Part shown: piece after piece, positions 46,687 to 56,984 of the stretch | Numbering within the stretch: the stretch's first letter is position 1 | Layout: each line of letters starts with the position of its first letter | Origin: Rhizobium skierniewicense | GTDB lineage: Bacteria; Pseudomonadota; Alphaproteobacteria; Rhizobiales; Rhizobiaceae | Assembly: GCF_014196515.1 (NCBI RefSeq) | Contig: NZ_JACIDV010000006.1 | Span: 124,001-188,000, forward strand | DNA length: 64,000 nt | Reading direction: 5' to 3' | Notes under the pieces: model-generated | The model's input: only the letters and a program-made list of their open reading frames with translations | What the model was told of the DNA's origin: nothing | Databases searched by the model: none | Program-made: the position numbers and the translations under genes

Positions 46687-47868
46687 CTACCTTGCCTTTA
46701 GAAAATCCTCGGCAAGTTCCACCCAGAAGGCCGTGCCGATTGGCAATATGTCGTCGTTGAAATCGTATTTCGGGTGATGCAGCGGCGGGTCGTTTTCCGT
46801 GCGCTTGGATCCGAGAAAGAAATAAGCGCCGGGTCGCTCTTCCAGCATATAAGCAAAATCCTCCGCTCCCATGGTTGGACGCGGCATCTCTACGACCTTG
46901 TCCGACCCTGCAAAGCGCGTCGCGAGATCCGCAATATAATCGGCTTCGCGTTTGTGGTTGACGGTCGGATTGTATCCACGCTGATAATCAAGCGTGACAC
47001 TCATTCCGTAGCTGGCGGCTTGCCCCTCTGCGATCAATCGGATGCGCTTTTCGAGCTCGTCACGCGCCTGCGGGTCAAACGAGCGGATGGTCAACAACAT
47101 CTCTGCCTTTTCTGGAATGACATTACTCGCGATTCCGGCATGAAATGCACCCACCGTCACCACTGTCGGCGTGATCGGGTGAATGTTACGCGACACAATG
47201 GTCTGCAATGCCATGATGATGCTTGCTCCGGCGACGATGGGGTCGAGAGCGCTTTGCGGCTCCGCGCCGTGGCCACCATAGCCGTTGACGGTGATCTTAC
47301 ACTCATCGACCGCCGCCATGATCGGCCCGTCGCGCAACACGAAATGCCCAAAGGGCAGGCTGGGGTCATTATGGAGCGCAAACACGGCATCGCAGGGAAA
47401 GCGCTCGAACAGGCCATCCTCGATCATGATGCGAGCACCGCCGAAATTTTCTTCCGCGGGCTGAAAAATCAGATGCAGCGTACCATCGAAATGGCGCCGC
47501 TGGGCAATGATTTTGGCCGCTCCCAGCAACATCGCTGTGTGTCCGTCGTGGCCGCAGGCATGCATGACACCGGGATTTTGGCTGACATATTCCACGCCAG
47601 TTTCTTCATGAATGGGAAGCGCGTCGATATCGGCACGAATGCCCAGGGAACGTTGGCCGTCACCATGTTTCAACGTCGCGACGATGCCCGTTCCGGCCAG
47701 ACCACGGGTCACCTCATACCCCATCTCCTCCAGTTTCAACGCCACGAAATCTGACGTCTTGAACTCTGATAGTCCGATTTCCGGGGTGCGGTGAAGGTGG
47801 TGACGGATCGCCACCACTTCGGGCATGTGGTTGGCAAAAGAGGTATCGGTCTTGGTGTGCATCGTCAT
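46687..47868 (-). CDS. M20 family aminoacylase/amidohydrolase (hippurate hydrolase-like)
   Basis: Cytoplasmic metal-dependent hydrolase of N-acyl amino acids, 393 aa. M20D features: HRTPEIGLSE, IRADIDALPI, HACGHDGHTAMLLGAA with the metal His residues, FQPAEENFGGARIMIEDG with the catalytic Glu, ALHNDPSLPFG, and the C-terminal PTMGAEDFAYML. The family includes hippurate hydrolases and IAA-amino-acid hydrolases; which acyl group is removed cannot be told. ATG at 47868 or 47862 may be used, neither with a strong RBS. Confidence 0.9.
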   Translation of the reverse strand: MTMHTKTDTSFANHMPEVVAIRHHLHRTPEIGLSEFKTSDFVALKLEEMGYEVTRGLAGTGIVATLKHGDGQRSLGIRADIDALPIHEETGVEYVSQNPGVMHACGHDGHTAMLLGAAKIIAQRRHFDGTLHLIFQPAEENFGGARIMIEDGLFERFPCDAVFALHNDPSLPFGHFVLRDGPIMAAVDECKITVNGYGGHGAEPQSALDPIVAGASIIMALQTIVSRNIHPITPTVVTVGAFHAGIASNVIPEKAEMLLTIRSFDPQARDELEKRIRLIAEGQAASYGMSVTLDYQRGYNPTVNHKREADYIADLATRFAGSDKVVEMPRPTMGAEDFAYMLEERPGAYFFLGSKRTENDPPLHHPKYDFNDDILPIGTAFWVELAEDFLKAR

Positions 47869-48402
47869 ATTTCAGGTCCGGTCGCATCGATGGTTATCGA
47901 TATCTGCATAGCAGCATACGCTCACGGTCGAAAGACCGGACGATCGGGCACGGCATTCGCCGCTTGCACATAAAGTCGACAGGTGGCATGGAACAGATAG
48001 CGCCTTTTAATCATTCCACCCCTCAGGTTGCCTCCACATTTTTTAGGAGCGCATATCGCGGGGCCTCAGGACAAGATCGGATAGGCAAAGCATGACGTGT
48101 TTCGCTTTGGGGGAGTCTGCGACGTGTTTCATGAGTGCGACATCGCGATGCCGCGACGAGCCCGACGTCTCACATTCACCCACCAGAGCCGTTGACGGCA
48201 TGCTCCCCTGGCGCAAAAAATCGCCATGTTGGTAAGCAAGCTGAATTCCCGAAGATCATCGCCCGCTGGTTCGCGATGGTTCAGCAAAGGTTCAGGATCA
48301 GCACGAGATAAAGCTGCCAAGTTGTTTCGATCCCTAAAAGCAATCTGAAACAAATCCCGGTTAAGACAAGCCACCCCTCACAAGAGTGCAGAATACGAGC
48401 CG
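47869..48402. other. Divergent intergenic region upstream of chvB
   Basis: 534 bp without a convincing gene. A 10-bp direct repeat GACGTGTTTC occurs at 48094-48103 and 48121-48130, 27 bp apart. The large space before chvB suggests a long leader or several regulatory sites, but no promoter motif stands out. Confidence 0.45.
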
Positions 48403-51400
48403 ATGTCATTTCATATTACGCCGACCGCCGCCGCCCGTGATTCAGAAACAAAGCAGATCGATCACAATGATTCGATTCGTTCCGCATACTTCACGATTGA
48501 GGAGTTGAGGGACTGCGGAGCCGAGCTTTCCAAATCCGGTGCCCAGGACCTTCCAGGTTTCATGGAGTTCGATTTCTTCGCGCGCCATCGTGAAAACGAA
48601 AAGGAAATCCTACGCGTTTATCGTTCGACAGCCGTGGATTCTGAAAACGGCGCAACGATCACGCCCGCCGCCGAGTGGCTGTTGGACAACCATTATGTGA
48701 TCGAAGAAGCCATCCAGGAGGTCCGCCGCGACTTCCCGCGCAAGTTCTATCGTCAGCTACCGACTGTGAAGATTGGCAACTCGACGATACCGCGTGTCAT
48801 GGCACTCGCCTGGATCTACGTTGCCCATACGCACAGCACGATTTCACGCGAAAGCATGACGGCGCTGGTCGAAGGCTACCAGACATCGAAAACCCTCCAG
48901 ATCGGCGAGCTCTGGGCGTTACCATCCATCCTGCGGTTCGTCCTGATCGAAAATCTACGCCGTATCTCCATCCGCGTCGAGCGCTCGCGCCGGATGCGCC
49001 AGAAGGCAAACGAGGTCGTTGACGAGATCATCCGCCTCAACGATGCCGACGCGTCGGCTGCCTTGCTCAAGCAGATCGAATCTCTCGTCAGCGACCCGAC
49101 TTTTTCCACTCAGTTCCTCTATCGCCTCAGAAACGGTTCCCAGACATCTGGTTTTGCGCTGAACTGGCTGGAAGAGCGCCTGAGCAGCATCGGCACAGAC
49201 GCCGAAAACATCATGATGGCGGAGCATAATCGCCTTGCGTCCGGCAATGTGACGATGGGTAACATCGTCAAGAGCCTGCGCGAAATCGACGACACGGAGT
49301 GGTCGGTCTGGTTCGAGGAAGTCAGCCATATCGACAAGGTTCTGCGCGAGCAGACCGATTATGAAACGCTGGATTTCGGTTCGCGCAACACCTATCGCAA
49401 CACTGTCGAACTTCTGGCGCGTCGTTCACCCAAGACGGAAATCGACGTGGCGCAGGCCGCCGTCGATATGGTCACGGACGCCGCCAATTCCAGCGAAAAA
49501 CAGCCGCATGCGCCCAATGTCGGAAGTTTCCTGATTGGTGAGCGTCGTGAAGAGCTGGAAAGAAAAATCCAGTACAATCCGCTTGTCTCGCAACGCATCG
49601 TTCGCTTTATGAGAAAATTCAACTGGGTGTCCGTTGCGGTCCCGGTTATCGCACTGACGGCCTTGGCGCTGGTCATCGTCGGCTGGTTTTTGGCAGACGC
49701 TGGCATGCCGTGGTATGTCATTGCGGCGTTTTTGCTGATGTTCGCTCTGCCTGCATCGGAAGGTGCCACGGGACTGCTCAACACGGTGGTGACGTCTTTT
49801 GTCAAACCGTTTCGTCTTGTTGGCTATGAGTTCAAGGAGGGTATTCCCAAGGATGCCTGCACGCTTGTAGCGGTGCCCTGCATGATCACCAGCCGCGACA
49901 GCGTCGACGAGATGATCCGCAACATCGAGGTGCATTACCTTGCCAACCCGCACGGTGAAATTTATTTCTCGCTGATCAGCGACTGGCGCGACGCACCCTA
50001 TGAGCAGTCACCCGAGGATGTCGAAATTCTCGAATATGCCAAGCGCGAAGTGGCAGCTCTCAGCGCCCGTTATGCCTTTGATGGCAAGACACGCTTTTTC
50101 CTGCTGCACCGCCGACGCCTCTACAATCCGGCAGAAGGCAGCTGGATGGGCTGGGAACGCAAGCGCGGCAAGCTGCATGAACTGAACATGCTGCTGCGCG
50201 GCGACAAGGACACGACCTTCCTCAACGGCGCCAATATGGTGCCGGCCAACGTCAAATATGTCATGACGCTGGATGCCGACACGCGCCTGATGCGCGATGC
50301 CGTGACCAAGCTCGTCGGCAAGATGCATCACCCGATCAACCGCCCGGTGCATGACCCCGAGACTGGCCGTGTGATCCATGGTTACGGCCTGCTTCAGCCA
50401 CGGGTGACGCCGTCACTCACCACCGGCAAAGACGCCTCCGTCTTCCAACGCGTCTTCTCCATCAACCGCGGGATCGACCCGTACGTCTTTACGGTTTCAG
50501 ACGTCTATCAGGACCTGACATCCGAAGGAACGTTCACCGGCAAGGGCCTTTACGATGTGGACGCTTTTGAGAAAGCCCTGAAGGGGCGTATCGATGAAAA
50601 CGCCGTCCTGTCGCATGACCTTCTTGAAGGCTCGTTTGCCCGTTGCGCTCTGGTGACGGATGTCGAGCTGGTAGAAGACTTTCCGACCCGTTATGAAGTC
50701 GAAGTGTCGCGTCAGCACCGCTGGGCGCGTGGCGACTGGCAGTTGCTTCCCTACATCATGGACATGAAGCGCGGCGTGACCGGCATTGGTCGCTGGAAGA
50801 TGATCGACAATCTTCGCCGGTCGCTGACCCCGATCGCCTGGTTTGCCGCGTCGGTTCTCGGCTGGTATTTCATGGGCCCGGTCGGCGCATTGATCTGGCA
50901 GATTCTATTGATCTTCTCGCTGTTCGTCGCACCAACAATTTCTCTGGCAGCGGGCCTCGTGCCACGTTCCACCGATATTGTACCGCAGGCGCATTTCCAC
51001 ACGCTTTGGTCTGAAATCCGGGCCACCAACGCACAGGTTGCCCTGCGCATCGTCTTCATCGCCGATAGTGCCTGCATGATGGCGGACGCCATCGTCCGCT
51101 CGCTCTATCGCCTGTTCGTCAGCGGCAAGCTGATGCTGGAATGGCGAACGGCGGCGAGCATCCAAGGCAGCGCCCAGGGTAGCATTTTCGATTATTACCG
51201 ACAGATGTGGCACGCGCCCGTCGTCGCCCTGATCGGCCTCGCCTTCGCAGCCCTTCCTGGCGATAACGCCTTCTTGGTGGGCCTGCCTTTTGCCTTGCTG
51301 TGGGTCTTTTCGCCAGCAGTGGCGTGGTTCGTCAGCCAGTCTGCCGAAACCGAAGATCGTCTGTTCGTATCGGAACACGTGTCGAGCGAATTGCGCAAGA

Positions 51401-54400
51401 TCGCTCGCCGGACATGGCGCTATTACGAAGCCTTTGTCACTGCAAACGAGAACTATCTGCCGCCGGACAACTATCAGGAAACACCTGAGCCGATGGTTGC
51501 CAGCCGTACCTCGCCTACCAATATCGGCGTCTATCTGCTTTCGGTGATCTCTGCCCGTCAGTTCGGCTGGATCAGTTTTTCTGAAACCGTCGAGCGGATG
51601 GAAAAGACGATCGAGACAGTCGAGAAGATGGAGAAGTATCGTGGCCATCTCTACAACTGGTATCACACGGACACGCTCCAGACGCTGGGTCCAAAATATG
51701 TCTCGGCAGTCGATAGCGGTAACCTCGCCGGTCATCTGATCGCCATTTCCTCGGCATGCCGCCAGTGGGCGGAAGCGACGTCGGCTCATCTTCAAGGCAA
51801 CCTCGATGGCATCGGCGACGTCGCCGGTATCTTGCGCGAAACGCTGAAGGAACTGCCGGACGACCGCAAGAACCTGCGTCCGCTGCATCGTCGCTTGGAG
51901 GAGCGCATCATCGGGTTTTCCAACGCCTTGGCCTCCGTCAAGCGCGAGCACGAGTTCGCTTCCATCCGTGTCATCAACCTGGCCGTTCTCGCCCGCGACA
52001 TTCAAAAACTGGCATCCAACCTCAATCTCGAGGTCAAGAACGAACAGAGTGCCGAGATCACGCGCTGGGCGCAGTCGCTTGTCGATTGCTGCGAGGCGCA
52101 TATTTCCGACAGCGCGTTTGATCTTTCCACGATCGATCCGCTGCGTGACCGCCTGATGTCGCTTCAGGAACGCAGCCGCGATCTTGCTTTCACGATGGAT
52201 TTCGCCTTCCTCTATCGCAAGGATCGCCGTCTTCTTTCCATCGGTTACCGCGTGGACAGCAAGGAACTGGACGAAGCCTGCTACGACCTTCTGGCATCCG
52301 AATGCCGCCTCACCAGCCTGTTTGCGATTGCCAAGGGCGATCTTCCGACAGAACATTGGTACCGCTTGGGACGTCAGGTCGTGCCCATCGGCGCGCAAGG
52401 CGCGCTGGTGTCCTGGTCCGGCTCGATGTTCGAATACCTCATGCCACCGCTCGTCATGCAGGAGCGTCACGGCGGTATTCTGAACCAGACCAACAATCTG
52501 ATCGTCAAGGAACAGATCAGCCACGGACGCCGTCTCGGCACGCCGTGGGGCATTTCCGAAGCGGCCTTTAACGCTCGCGATCACAATATGAACTACCAGT
52601 ACACCAACTTCGGTGTGCCGACGCTCGGCCTCAAGCGTGGTCTGGGCCAGAATGCCGTGATCGCGCCCTACGCCTCCATCCTTGCGTCGCAATACGATCC
52701 GGATGCAGCTCTCGAAAACCTCGAGAAGTTACGCAAGCTGGGTGCACTCGGCCAGTATGGCTTCCATGATGCGGTCGACTTCACGCCGACCCGCGTACCG
52801 GATGGCAAGGTCTGTGCCGTCGTCTACAACTACTATGCCCACCACCATGGCATGTCGATTGCAGCCGTTGCCAACGTCGTTCTCGACGGTGTGTTGCGCG
52901 AACTGTTCCACTCCGATCCTGTGATCGAAGCGGCCGAATTGTTGCTTCAGGAAAAAGCGCCGCGCGAAGTCCCTGTGATGAGTGCCAAATACGAGCCGGA
53001 AACACCCGGCAAGGAACAGGCAGACCTGTTGCGCGCAGAGGTGCGGACCATCGCCGATCCTGCCGTACGTGACCGTGAGGTCGTATTCCTGTCGAATGGT
53101 CACTACTCGACCATGCTGACGGCAACGGGGGCGGGTTATTCCAAGTGGAATGGCCTGGCCATTTCGCGCTGGAAGGCTGATCCGACCGAAGATCGCTGGG
53201 GTACTTTCCTGTTCCTGCGCGATACGGCATCGGGCGAATGGTGGAGCGCCACCGCAGAACCGCGTGTTGCCGAAGGTGAAAAGACCAAGACGGTCTTCAC
53301 CGACGACAGAGCCGAATTCCACAAGACGGTGGGCGACCTGCAAAGCGTGGTCGAATGCATCGTTGCTACCGAGCACGACGCCGAAGGCCGTCGCGTGACC
53401 CTTCTCAATGTTGGTTCCGAAGACCGCTACATTGAAGTGACCTCCTATATGGAGCCCGTTATCGCCAATGATGACGATGATAGCGCTCATCCGCTGTTCT
53501 CGCGCATGTTCGTGCAGACCGAAATTGGTAAGCGTGGCGATGTGATTCGCGCCTGGCGCAACAAGCGAAGCCCAAGCGAACCCAGCACGGTCATCGCGCA
53601 TCTGGCAGCCGACAATGCTGGCCCTTCCCGCCCGACCGAATTCGAAACGGATCGCGCCAAGTTCCTCGGCCGTGGCCGGTCGCTGGGTGAAGCGGCAGCC
53701 TTCGATCCGGGTGCGACCTTGTCGGGAATGGACGGTTTCACGCTCGACCCGATCTTGTCTTTGCGCCGCGTCGTGCGCGTGCCTGCCGGCAAGAAGGTCA
53801 GCGTCATCTTCTGGACCATCGCTGCACCAAGCCGCGAAGACGTAGACAAGGCGATCGACCGTTATCGTCATCCCGATGCCTTTGCGCATGAACTCGTGCA
53901 TGCCTGGACCCGCACCCAGGTACAGATGCGCCACGTGGGCGTGTCGTCGCAGCAGGCTGCGGCCTTCCAGCATCTCGCCCGCTATCTCGTCTATCCAGAC
54001 ATGCACCTGCGCGCAGATGCAGATACGCTGAAAACGGGTCTAGCCTCGCAGCGTTCGCTCTGGCCACTGGCGATCTCCGGCGATTTCCCGATCTTCAGCC
54101 TTCGTATCAACGACGATATGGACATGGATATTGCCCGCGAAGCCCTGAGTGCGCATGAATATTTGCGCGCTCGTGGTGTCATCTTCGATCTCGTCATCGT
54201 CAATGAACGCGCCGCGTCCTACGCTCAGGATATGCAGCACGCGCTGGACTTCATCTCCGAAGCGCAGCGTCGCATCAATCCCGCCGACGGTGGCAGACAG
54301 CATGTGTTTTCCGTACGTCGTGACTTGATTGACGAAGAAACATGGACGGCTTTGCTGGCAGCGTCCCGTGTCGTCCTCCACGTACGCAACGGCAAGATCG

Positions 54401-56895
54401 TCGATCAGGTCAACCGTGCCGTCTCGTTGTTTGCAGCCCATCGTGGGCCTGAAGGCAGCGAATTGGCCGGCGCGCGCCTTCCTGCCAAGGTTTTCCCGGT
54501 CGCAGAAGCGATCGAAGATGCCCAGGATCTGGATTTCTGGAACGGCTTCGGTGGCTTCACCAAGGCTGGCGACGAGTATGTTGTGCGTCTGCACGGTGGT
54601 CAGGCCACACCGCAGCCGTGGATCAACGTCATCTCCAACGAACGTTTCGGCTTCCATATTTCTGCCGAAGGCGCCGGTTTCACCTGGAGCCGCAACTCGC
54701 GTGACTACCAGCTGACGCCATGGAGCAACGATCCGGTCGTCAACCGACCAGGTGAAGCGATCTACGTCGCAGATATCGAAAACGGTAAGGTGCATTCGCC
54801 CTTTGCAGCGCTGTCACGCAACCCGGAAGCGGTTTTCGAAACCCGTCACGGCCTGGGTTACTCGGTGTTCAGAAGCGTCGAAGACGGTCTTGACATCGAG
54901 GTAACGCAGACCGTCGATCGCGAAAAACCGGTCAAGCTGTCGCGACTGACCGTGCGCAATGTCGGCACCCAGAACCGCCGCTTGCGGACCTATGGATACG
55001 TCGAATGGGTCCTTGGCAACAACGCACAAAAGTCGGCACCTTTCATCCTCAGTACGCATGACGAGGAAACCGGTGCGCTGTTTGCATCCAACCCTTACAG
55101 CATCGACTATAACGCCCGTGCCGCCTTCCTCTCGATGGAAGGTCCAGCGAACGCCTTTACCACCAGCAAACGGGAGTTCATCGGCCGCTACGGCTCGATC
55201 TATGCGCCGCAGGCGGTCGTCTCGGGTACAGCTCTTTCCGGCAGCCTGGAGCTGGACGGTGCTCCGTGCGCCGCCATCATGCAGGAAATTCATCTGAAAC
55301 CCGGTGAAGAACGTCATGTCATGTTCTATCTGGGGGATGCCGACAGTGCGGATGAGGCGCGCGCCGTGGTCAATGACATCCGCCAGTCGGACTTCGACGC
55401 GGTGCTCAAGGCCAACAAGGACTTCTGGAAGGGCTTTACCGGCCAGTTGCAGGTGTCCACGCCGGATGCCGGCTTCAACCACATGGTCAACAGCTGGTTG
55501 CCCTATCAGGCGCTCGCTTGCCGCATTCTGGCACGAACCGCGTTCTATCAGTCGAGCGGTGCCTTCGGCTTCCGCGATCAGTTGCAGGATACGCTGGCAT
55601 TCCTCCTCTACCAGCCGCAGCTTGCCCGCGAACAGATCCTGCGCGCAGCCGGACGCCAGTTCGTAGAGGGTGACGTCCAGCATTGGTGGTTGCCATTGAC
55701 GGGCGCAGGTGTGCGCACAACCATCTCGGATGACGTAGTGTGGCTCGCCTATGCAACTCATCAGTATATCTCCGCAACTGGCGACAAGGCGATCCTCGAA
55801 GAAGACGTTGCGTTTCTGAAGGGCCAGGCTTTGACGCCTGGTCAGCACGACGCCTTCTTCCAGCCGGAAACCAGCGAAAAGACGGCAACTCTTTACGAGC
55901 ATGCCGCGCTGGCGCTTGATCTTGCCATCCATCGCACCGGCGAAAACGGCCTGCCGCTCATTCTGGGTGGTGACTGGAACGACGGCATGAACCGTGTCGG
56001 CGTGGCGGGCAAAGGCACCAGCGTCTGGCTCGGCTGGTTCCTCGCAGGCACCTTGCGCGACTTCATCGAAATCGCGCAGGAACGTCGTGATCTCGACCGG
56101 GTCGAAAAGTGGAAGACACACCGCGACAAGCTGCGGGCAGCACTCGAAACCGCTGGCTGGGACGGCGAATACTATCGTCGTGGTTACTTCGATGATGGTA
56201 CGCCGCTCGGCTCCATCACAAGCGAGGAATGCCGCATCGATTCGCTGGGCCAGAGCTGGAGCGTGCTCTCCGGCGAAGGCGAAGAGAAGCGTTCCGTTCA
56301 GGCCATGGACGCGGTCATGAAGGAACTCGTCGATGAAGAGACAGGCATCATCCGCCTCTTCACGCCGCCATTCTCCCGCTCCCCGCAGGACCCGGGCTAC
56401 ATCAAGGCCTATCCGCCGGGCGTGCGTGAAAATGGTGGACAATACACCCATGCTGCAACTTGGGTCGTCTTGGCACTGGCAAAACTGGGCCGCAGCGAAG
56501 ATGCATGGAAGTGCTTTTCGCTTCTCAACCCGGTCAATCACGCCCTCGACCGCCCGTCGTCGGAAACCTACCGTGTGGAACCCTATGTGGTCACGGCAGA
56601 CGTTTACGGCGCGGGCGCCTACGAGGGACGTGGTGGCTGGAGCTGGTACACTGGCTCTGCCGGTTGGCTTTACCGCGCGGCCGTTGAAGGTATTCTCGGC
56701 ATCACGCGCGTCGATGGAAAACTGCACATCGCACCGTCATTGCCGCAGGCTTGGGATGGTTTCTCGGCAAAGATCACCCTGGAAGGCGTGGTCCGCGAGG
56801 TCGCCGTGAAGCGAAATGAAGACACATCGGATATCGACGTCTTGATCGACGGAACGCCGGTGACCGCCAGTGGCAAGGCAATTGCCTTCGATTGA
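48403..56895 (+). CDS. chvB: Cyclic beta-1,2-glucan synthase (ChvB/NdvB)
   Basis: Inner-membrane megaenzyme that initiates on itself, elongates, sizes and cyclises beta-1,2-glucan from UDP-glucose. 2830 aa, typical of NdvB/ChvB. Membrane helices flank the GT84 glycosyltransferase (helices about 407-450 and 815-1000; ALDAD-type TLDADTRL near residue 622; QHRWARGDWQ near 769). Next comes the glycoamylase-like/transglycosylase region (about 1250-1600, GALVSWSGSMFEYL, TPWGISEAAFNARD), then the GH94-type phosphorylase region that trims chain length (about 2030-2830, GGDWNDGMNRVG near 2521). No frameshifts. Its exporter chvA is in this window but 15 kb away. Confidence 0.97.
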   Translation: MSFHITPTAAARDSETKQIDHNDSIRSAYFTIEELRDCGAELSKSGAQDLPGFMEFDFFARHRENEKEILRVYRSTAVDSENGATITPAAEWLLDNHYVIEEAIQEVRRDFPRKFYRQLPTVKIGNSTIPRVMALAWIYVAHTHSTISRESMTALVEGYQTSKTLQIGELWALPSILRFVLIENLRRISIRVERSRRMRQKANEVVDEIIRLNDADASAALLKQIESLVSDPTFSTQFLYRLRNGSQTSGFALNWLEERLSSIGTDAENIMMAEHNRLASGNVTMGNIVKSLREIDDTEWSVWFEEVSHIDKVLREQTDYETLDFGSRNTYRNTVELLARRSPKTEIDVAQAAVDMVTDAANSSEKQPHAPNVGSFLIGERREELERKIQYNPLVSQRIVRFMRKFNWVSVAVPVIALTALALVIVGWFLADAGMPWYVIAAFLLMFALPASEGATGLLNTVVTSFVKPFRLVGYEFKEGIPKDACTLVAVPCMITSRDSVDEMIRNIEVHYLANPHGEIYFSLISDWRDAPYEQSPEDVEILEYAKREVAALSARYAFDGKTRFFLLHRRRLYNPAEGSWMGWERKRGKLHELNMLLRGDKDTTFLNGANMVPANVKYVMTLDADTRLMRDAVTKLVGKMHHPINRPVHDPETGRVIHGYGLLQPRVTPSLTTGKDASVFQRVFSINRGIDPYVFTVSDVYQDLTSEGTFTGKGLYDVDAFEKALKGRIDENAVLSHDLLEGSFARCALVTDVELVEDFPTRYEVEVSRQHRWARGDWQLLPYIMDMKRGVTGIGRWKMIDNLRRSLTPIAWFAASVLGWYFMGPVGALIWQILLIFSLFVAPTISLAAGLVPRSTDIVPQAHFHTLWSEIRATNAQVALRIVFIADSACMMADAIVRSLYRLFVSGKLMLEWRTAASIQGSAQGSIFDYYRQMWHAPVVALIGLAFAALPGDNAFLVGLPFALLWVFSPAVAWFVSQSAETEDRLFVSEHVSSELRKIARRTWRYYEAFVTANENYLPPDNYQETPEPMVASRTSPTNIGVYLLSVISARQFGWISFSETVERMEKTIETVEKMEKYRGHLYNWYHTDTLQTLGPKYVSAVDSGNLAGHLIAISSACRQWAEATSAHLQGNLDGIGDVAGILRETLKELPDDRKNLRPLHRRLEERIIGFSNALASVKREHEFASIRVINLAVLARDIQKLASNLNLEVKNEQSAEITRWAQSLVDCCEAHISDSAFDLSTIDPLRDRLMSLQERSRDLAFTMDFAFLYRKDRRLLSIGYRVDSKELDEACYDLLASECRLTSLFAIAKGDLPTEHWYRLGRQVVPIGAQGALVSWSGSMFEYLMPPLVMQERHGGILNQTNNLIVKEQISHGRRLGTPWGISEAAFNARDHNMNYQYTNFGVPTLGLKRGLGQNAVIAPYASILASQYDPDAALENLEKLRKLGALGQYGFHDAVDFTPTRVPDGKVCAVVYNYYAHHHGMSIAAVANVVLDGVLRELFHSDPVIEAAELLLQEKAPREVPVMSAKYEPETPGKEQADLLRAEVRTIADPAVRDREVVFLSNGHYSTMLTATGAGYSKWNGLAISRWKADPTEDRWGTFLFLRDTASGEWWSATAEPRVAEGEKTKTVFTDDRAEFHKTVGDLQSVVECIVATEHDAEGRRVTLLNVGSEDRYIEVTSYMEPVIANDDDDSAHPLFSRMFVQTEIGKRGDVIRAWRNKRSPSEPSTVIAHLAADNAGPSRPTEFETDRAKFLGRGRSLGEAAAFDPGATLSGMDGFTLDPILSLRRVVRVPAGKKVSVIFWTIAAPSREDVDKAIDRYRHPDAFAHELVHAWTRTQVQMRHVGVSSQQAAAFQHLARYLVYPDMHLRADADTLKTGLASQRSLWPLAISGDFPIFSLRINDDMDMDIAREALSAHEYLRARGVIFDLVIVNERAASYAQDMQHALDFISEAQRRINPADGGRQHVFSVRRDLIDEETWTALLAASRVVLHVRNGKIVDQVNRAVSLFAAHRGPEGSELAGARLPAKVFPVAEAIEDAQDLDFWNGFGGFTKAGDEYVVRLHGGQATPQPWINVISNERFGFHISAEGAGFTWSRNSRDYQLTPWSNDPVVNRPGEAIYVADIENGKVHSPFAALSRNPEAVFETRHGLGYSVFRSVEDGLDIEVTQTVDREKPVKLSRLTVRNVGTQNRRLRTYGYVEWVLGNNAQKSAPFILSTHDEETGALFASNPYSIDYNARAAFLSMEGPANAFTTSKREFIGRYGSIYAPQAVVSGTALSGSLELDGAPCAAIMQEIHLKPGEERHVMFYLGDADSADEARAVVNDIRQSDFDAVLKANKDFWKGFTGQLQVSTPDAGFNHMVNSWLPYQALACRILARTAFYQSSGAFGFRDQLQDTLAFLLYQPQLAREQILRAAGRQFVEGDVQHWWLPLTGAGVRTTISDDVVWLAYATHQYISATGDKAILEEDVAFLKGQALTPGQHDAFFQPETSEKTATLYEHAALALDLAIHRTGENGLPLILGGDWNDGMNRVGVAGKGTSVWLGWFLAGTLRDFIEIAQERRDLDRVEKWKTHRDKLRAALETAGWDGEYYRRGYFDDGTPLGSITSEECRIDSLGQSWSVLSGEGEEKRSVQAMDAVMKELVDEETGIIRLFTPPFSRSPQDPGYIKAYPPGVRENGGQYTHAATWVVLALAKLGRSEDAWKCFSLLNPVNHALDRPSSETYRVEPYVVTADVYGAGAYEGRGGWSWYTGSAGWLYRAAVEGILGITRVDGKLHIAPSLPQAWDGFSAKITLEGVVREVAVKRNEDTSDIDVLIDGTPVTASGKAIAFD

Positions 56896-56927
56896 CGCGT
56901 TCTGCCGCTTTGGCCACACCGTTCAAC

Positions 56928-56963
56928 AAAAAGCCCCGGCATTGCGAGATGCCGGGGCTTTTT
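56928..56963. terminator. Bidirectional terminator, chvB / YggS-type gene
   Basis: AAAAAGCCCCGGCAT and ATGCCGGGGCTTTTT form a perfect 15-bp stem with a short loop, with flanking A- and T-runs, between convergent genes. Confidence 0.95.
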
Positions 56964-56984
56964 CTATGATCGAATAAAGCGCGA

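Noticed and set aside
46305-46760. 151-aa plus-strand open frame around the 47-aa gene
   Set aside because: Crosses the 46650-46677 terminator and the M20 gene end; the shorter frame from 46486 has the better RBS and a sensible membrane helix.
48129-48374. 81-aa minus-strand open frame upstream of chvB
   Set aside because: No RBS, Arg-rich random-looking sequence, no homology recognised.
50905-52692. 595-aa open frame on the minus strand within chvB
   Set aside because: Antisense shadow of chvB; no start signals and no recognisable domain.
54814-56727. 637-aa open frame on the minus strand within chvB
   Set aside because: Antisense to the phosphorylase-like domain of chvB; no family features.
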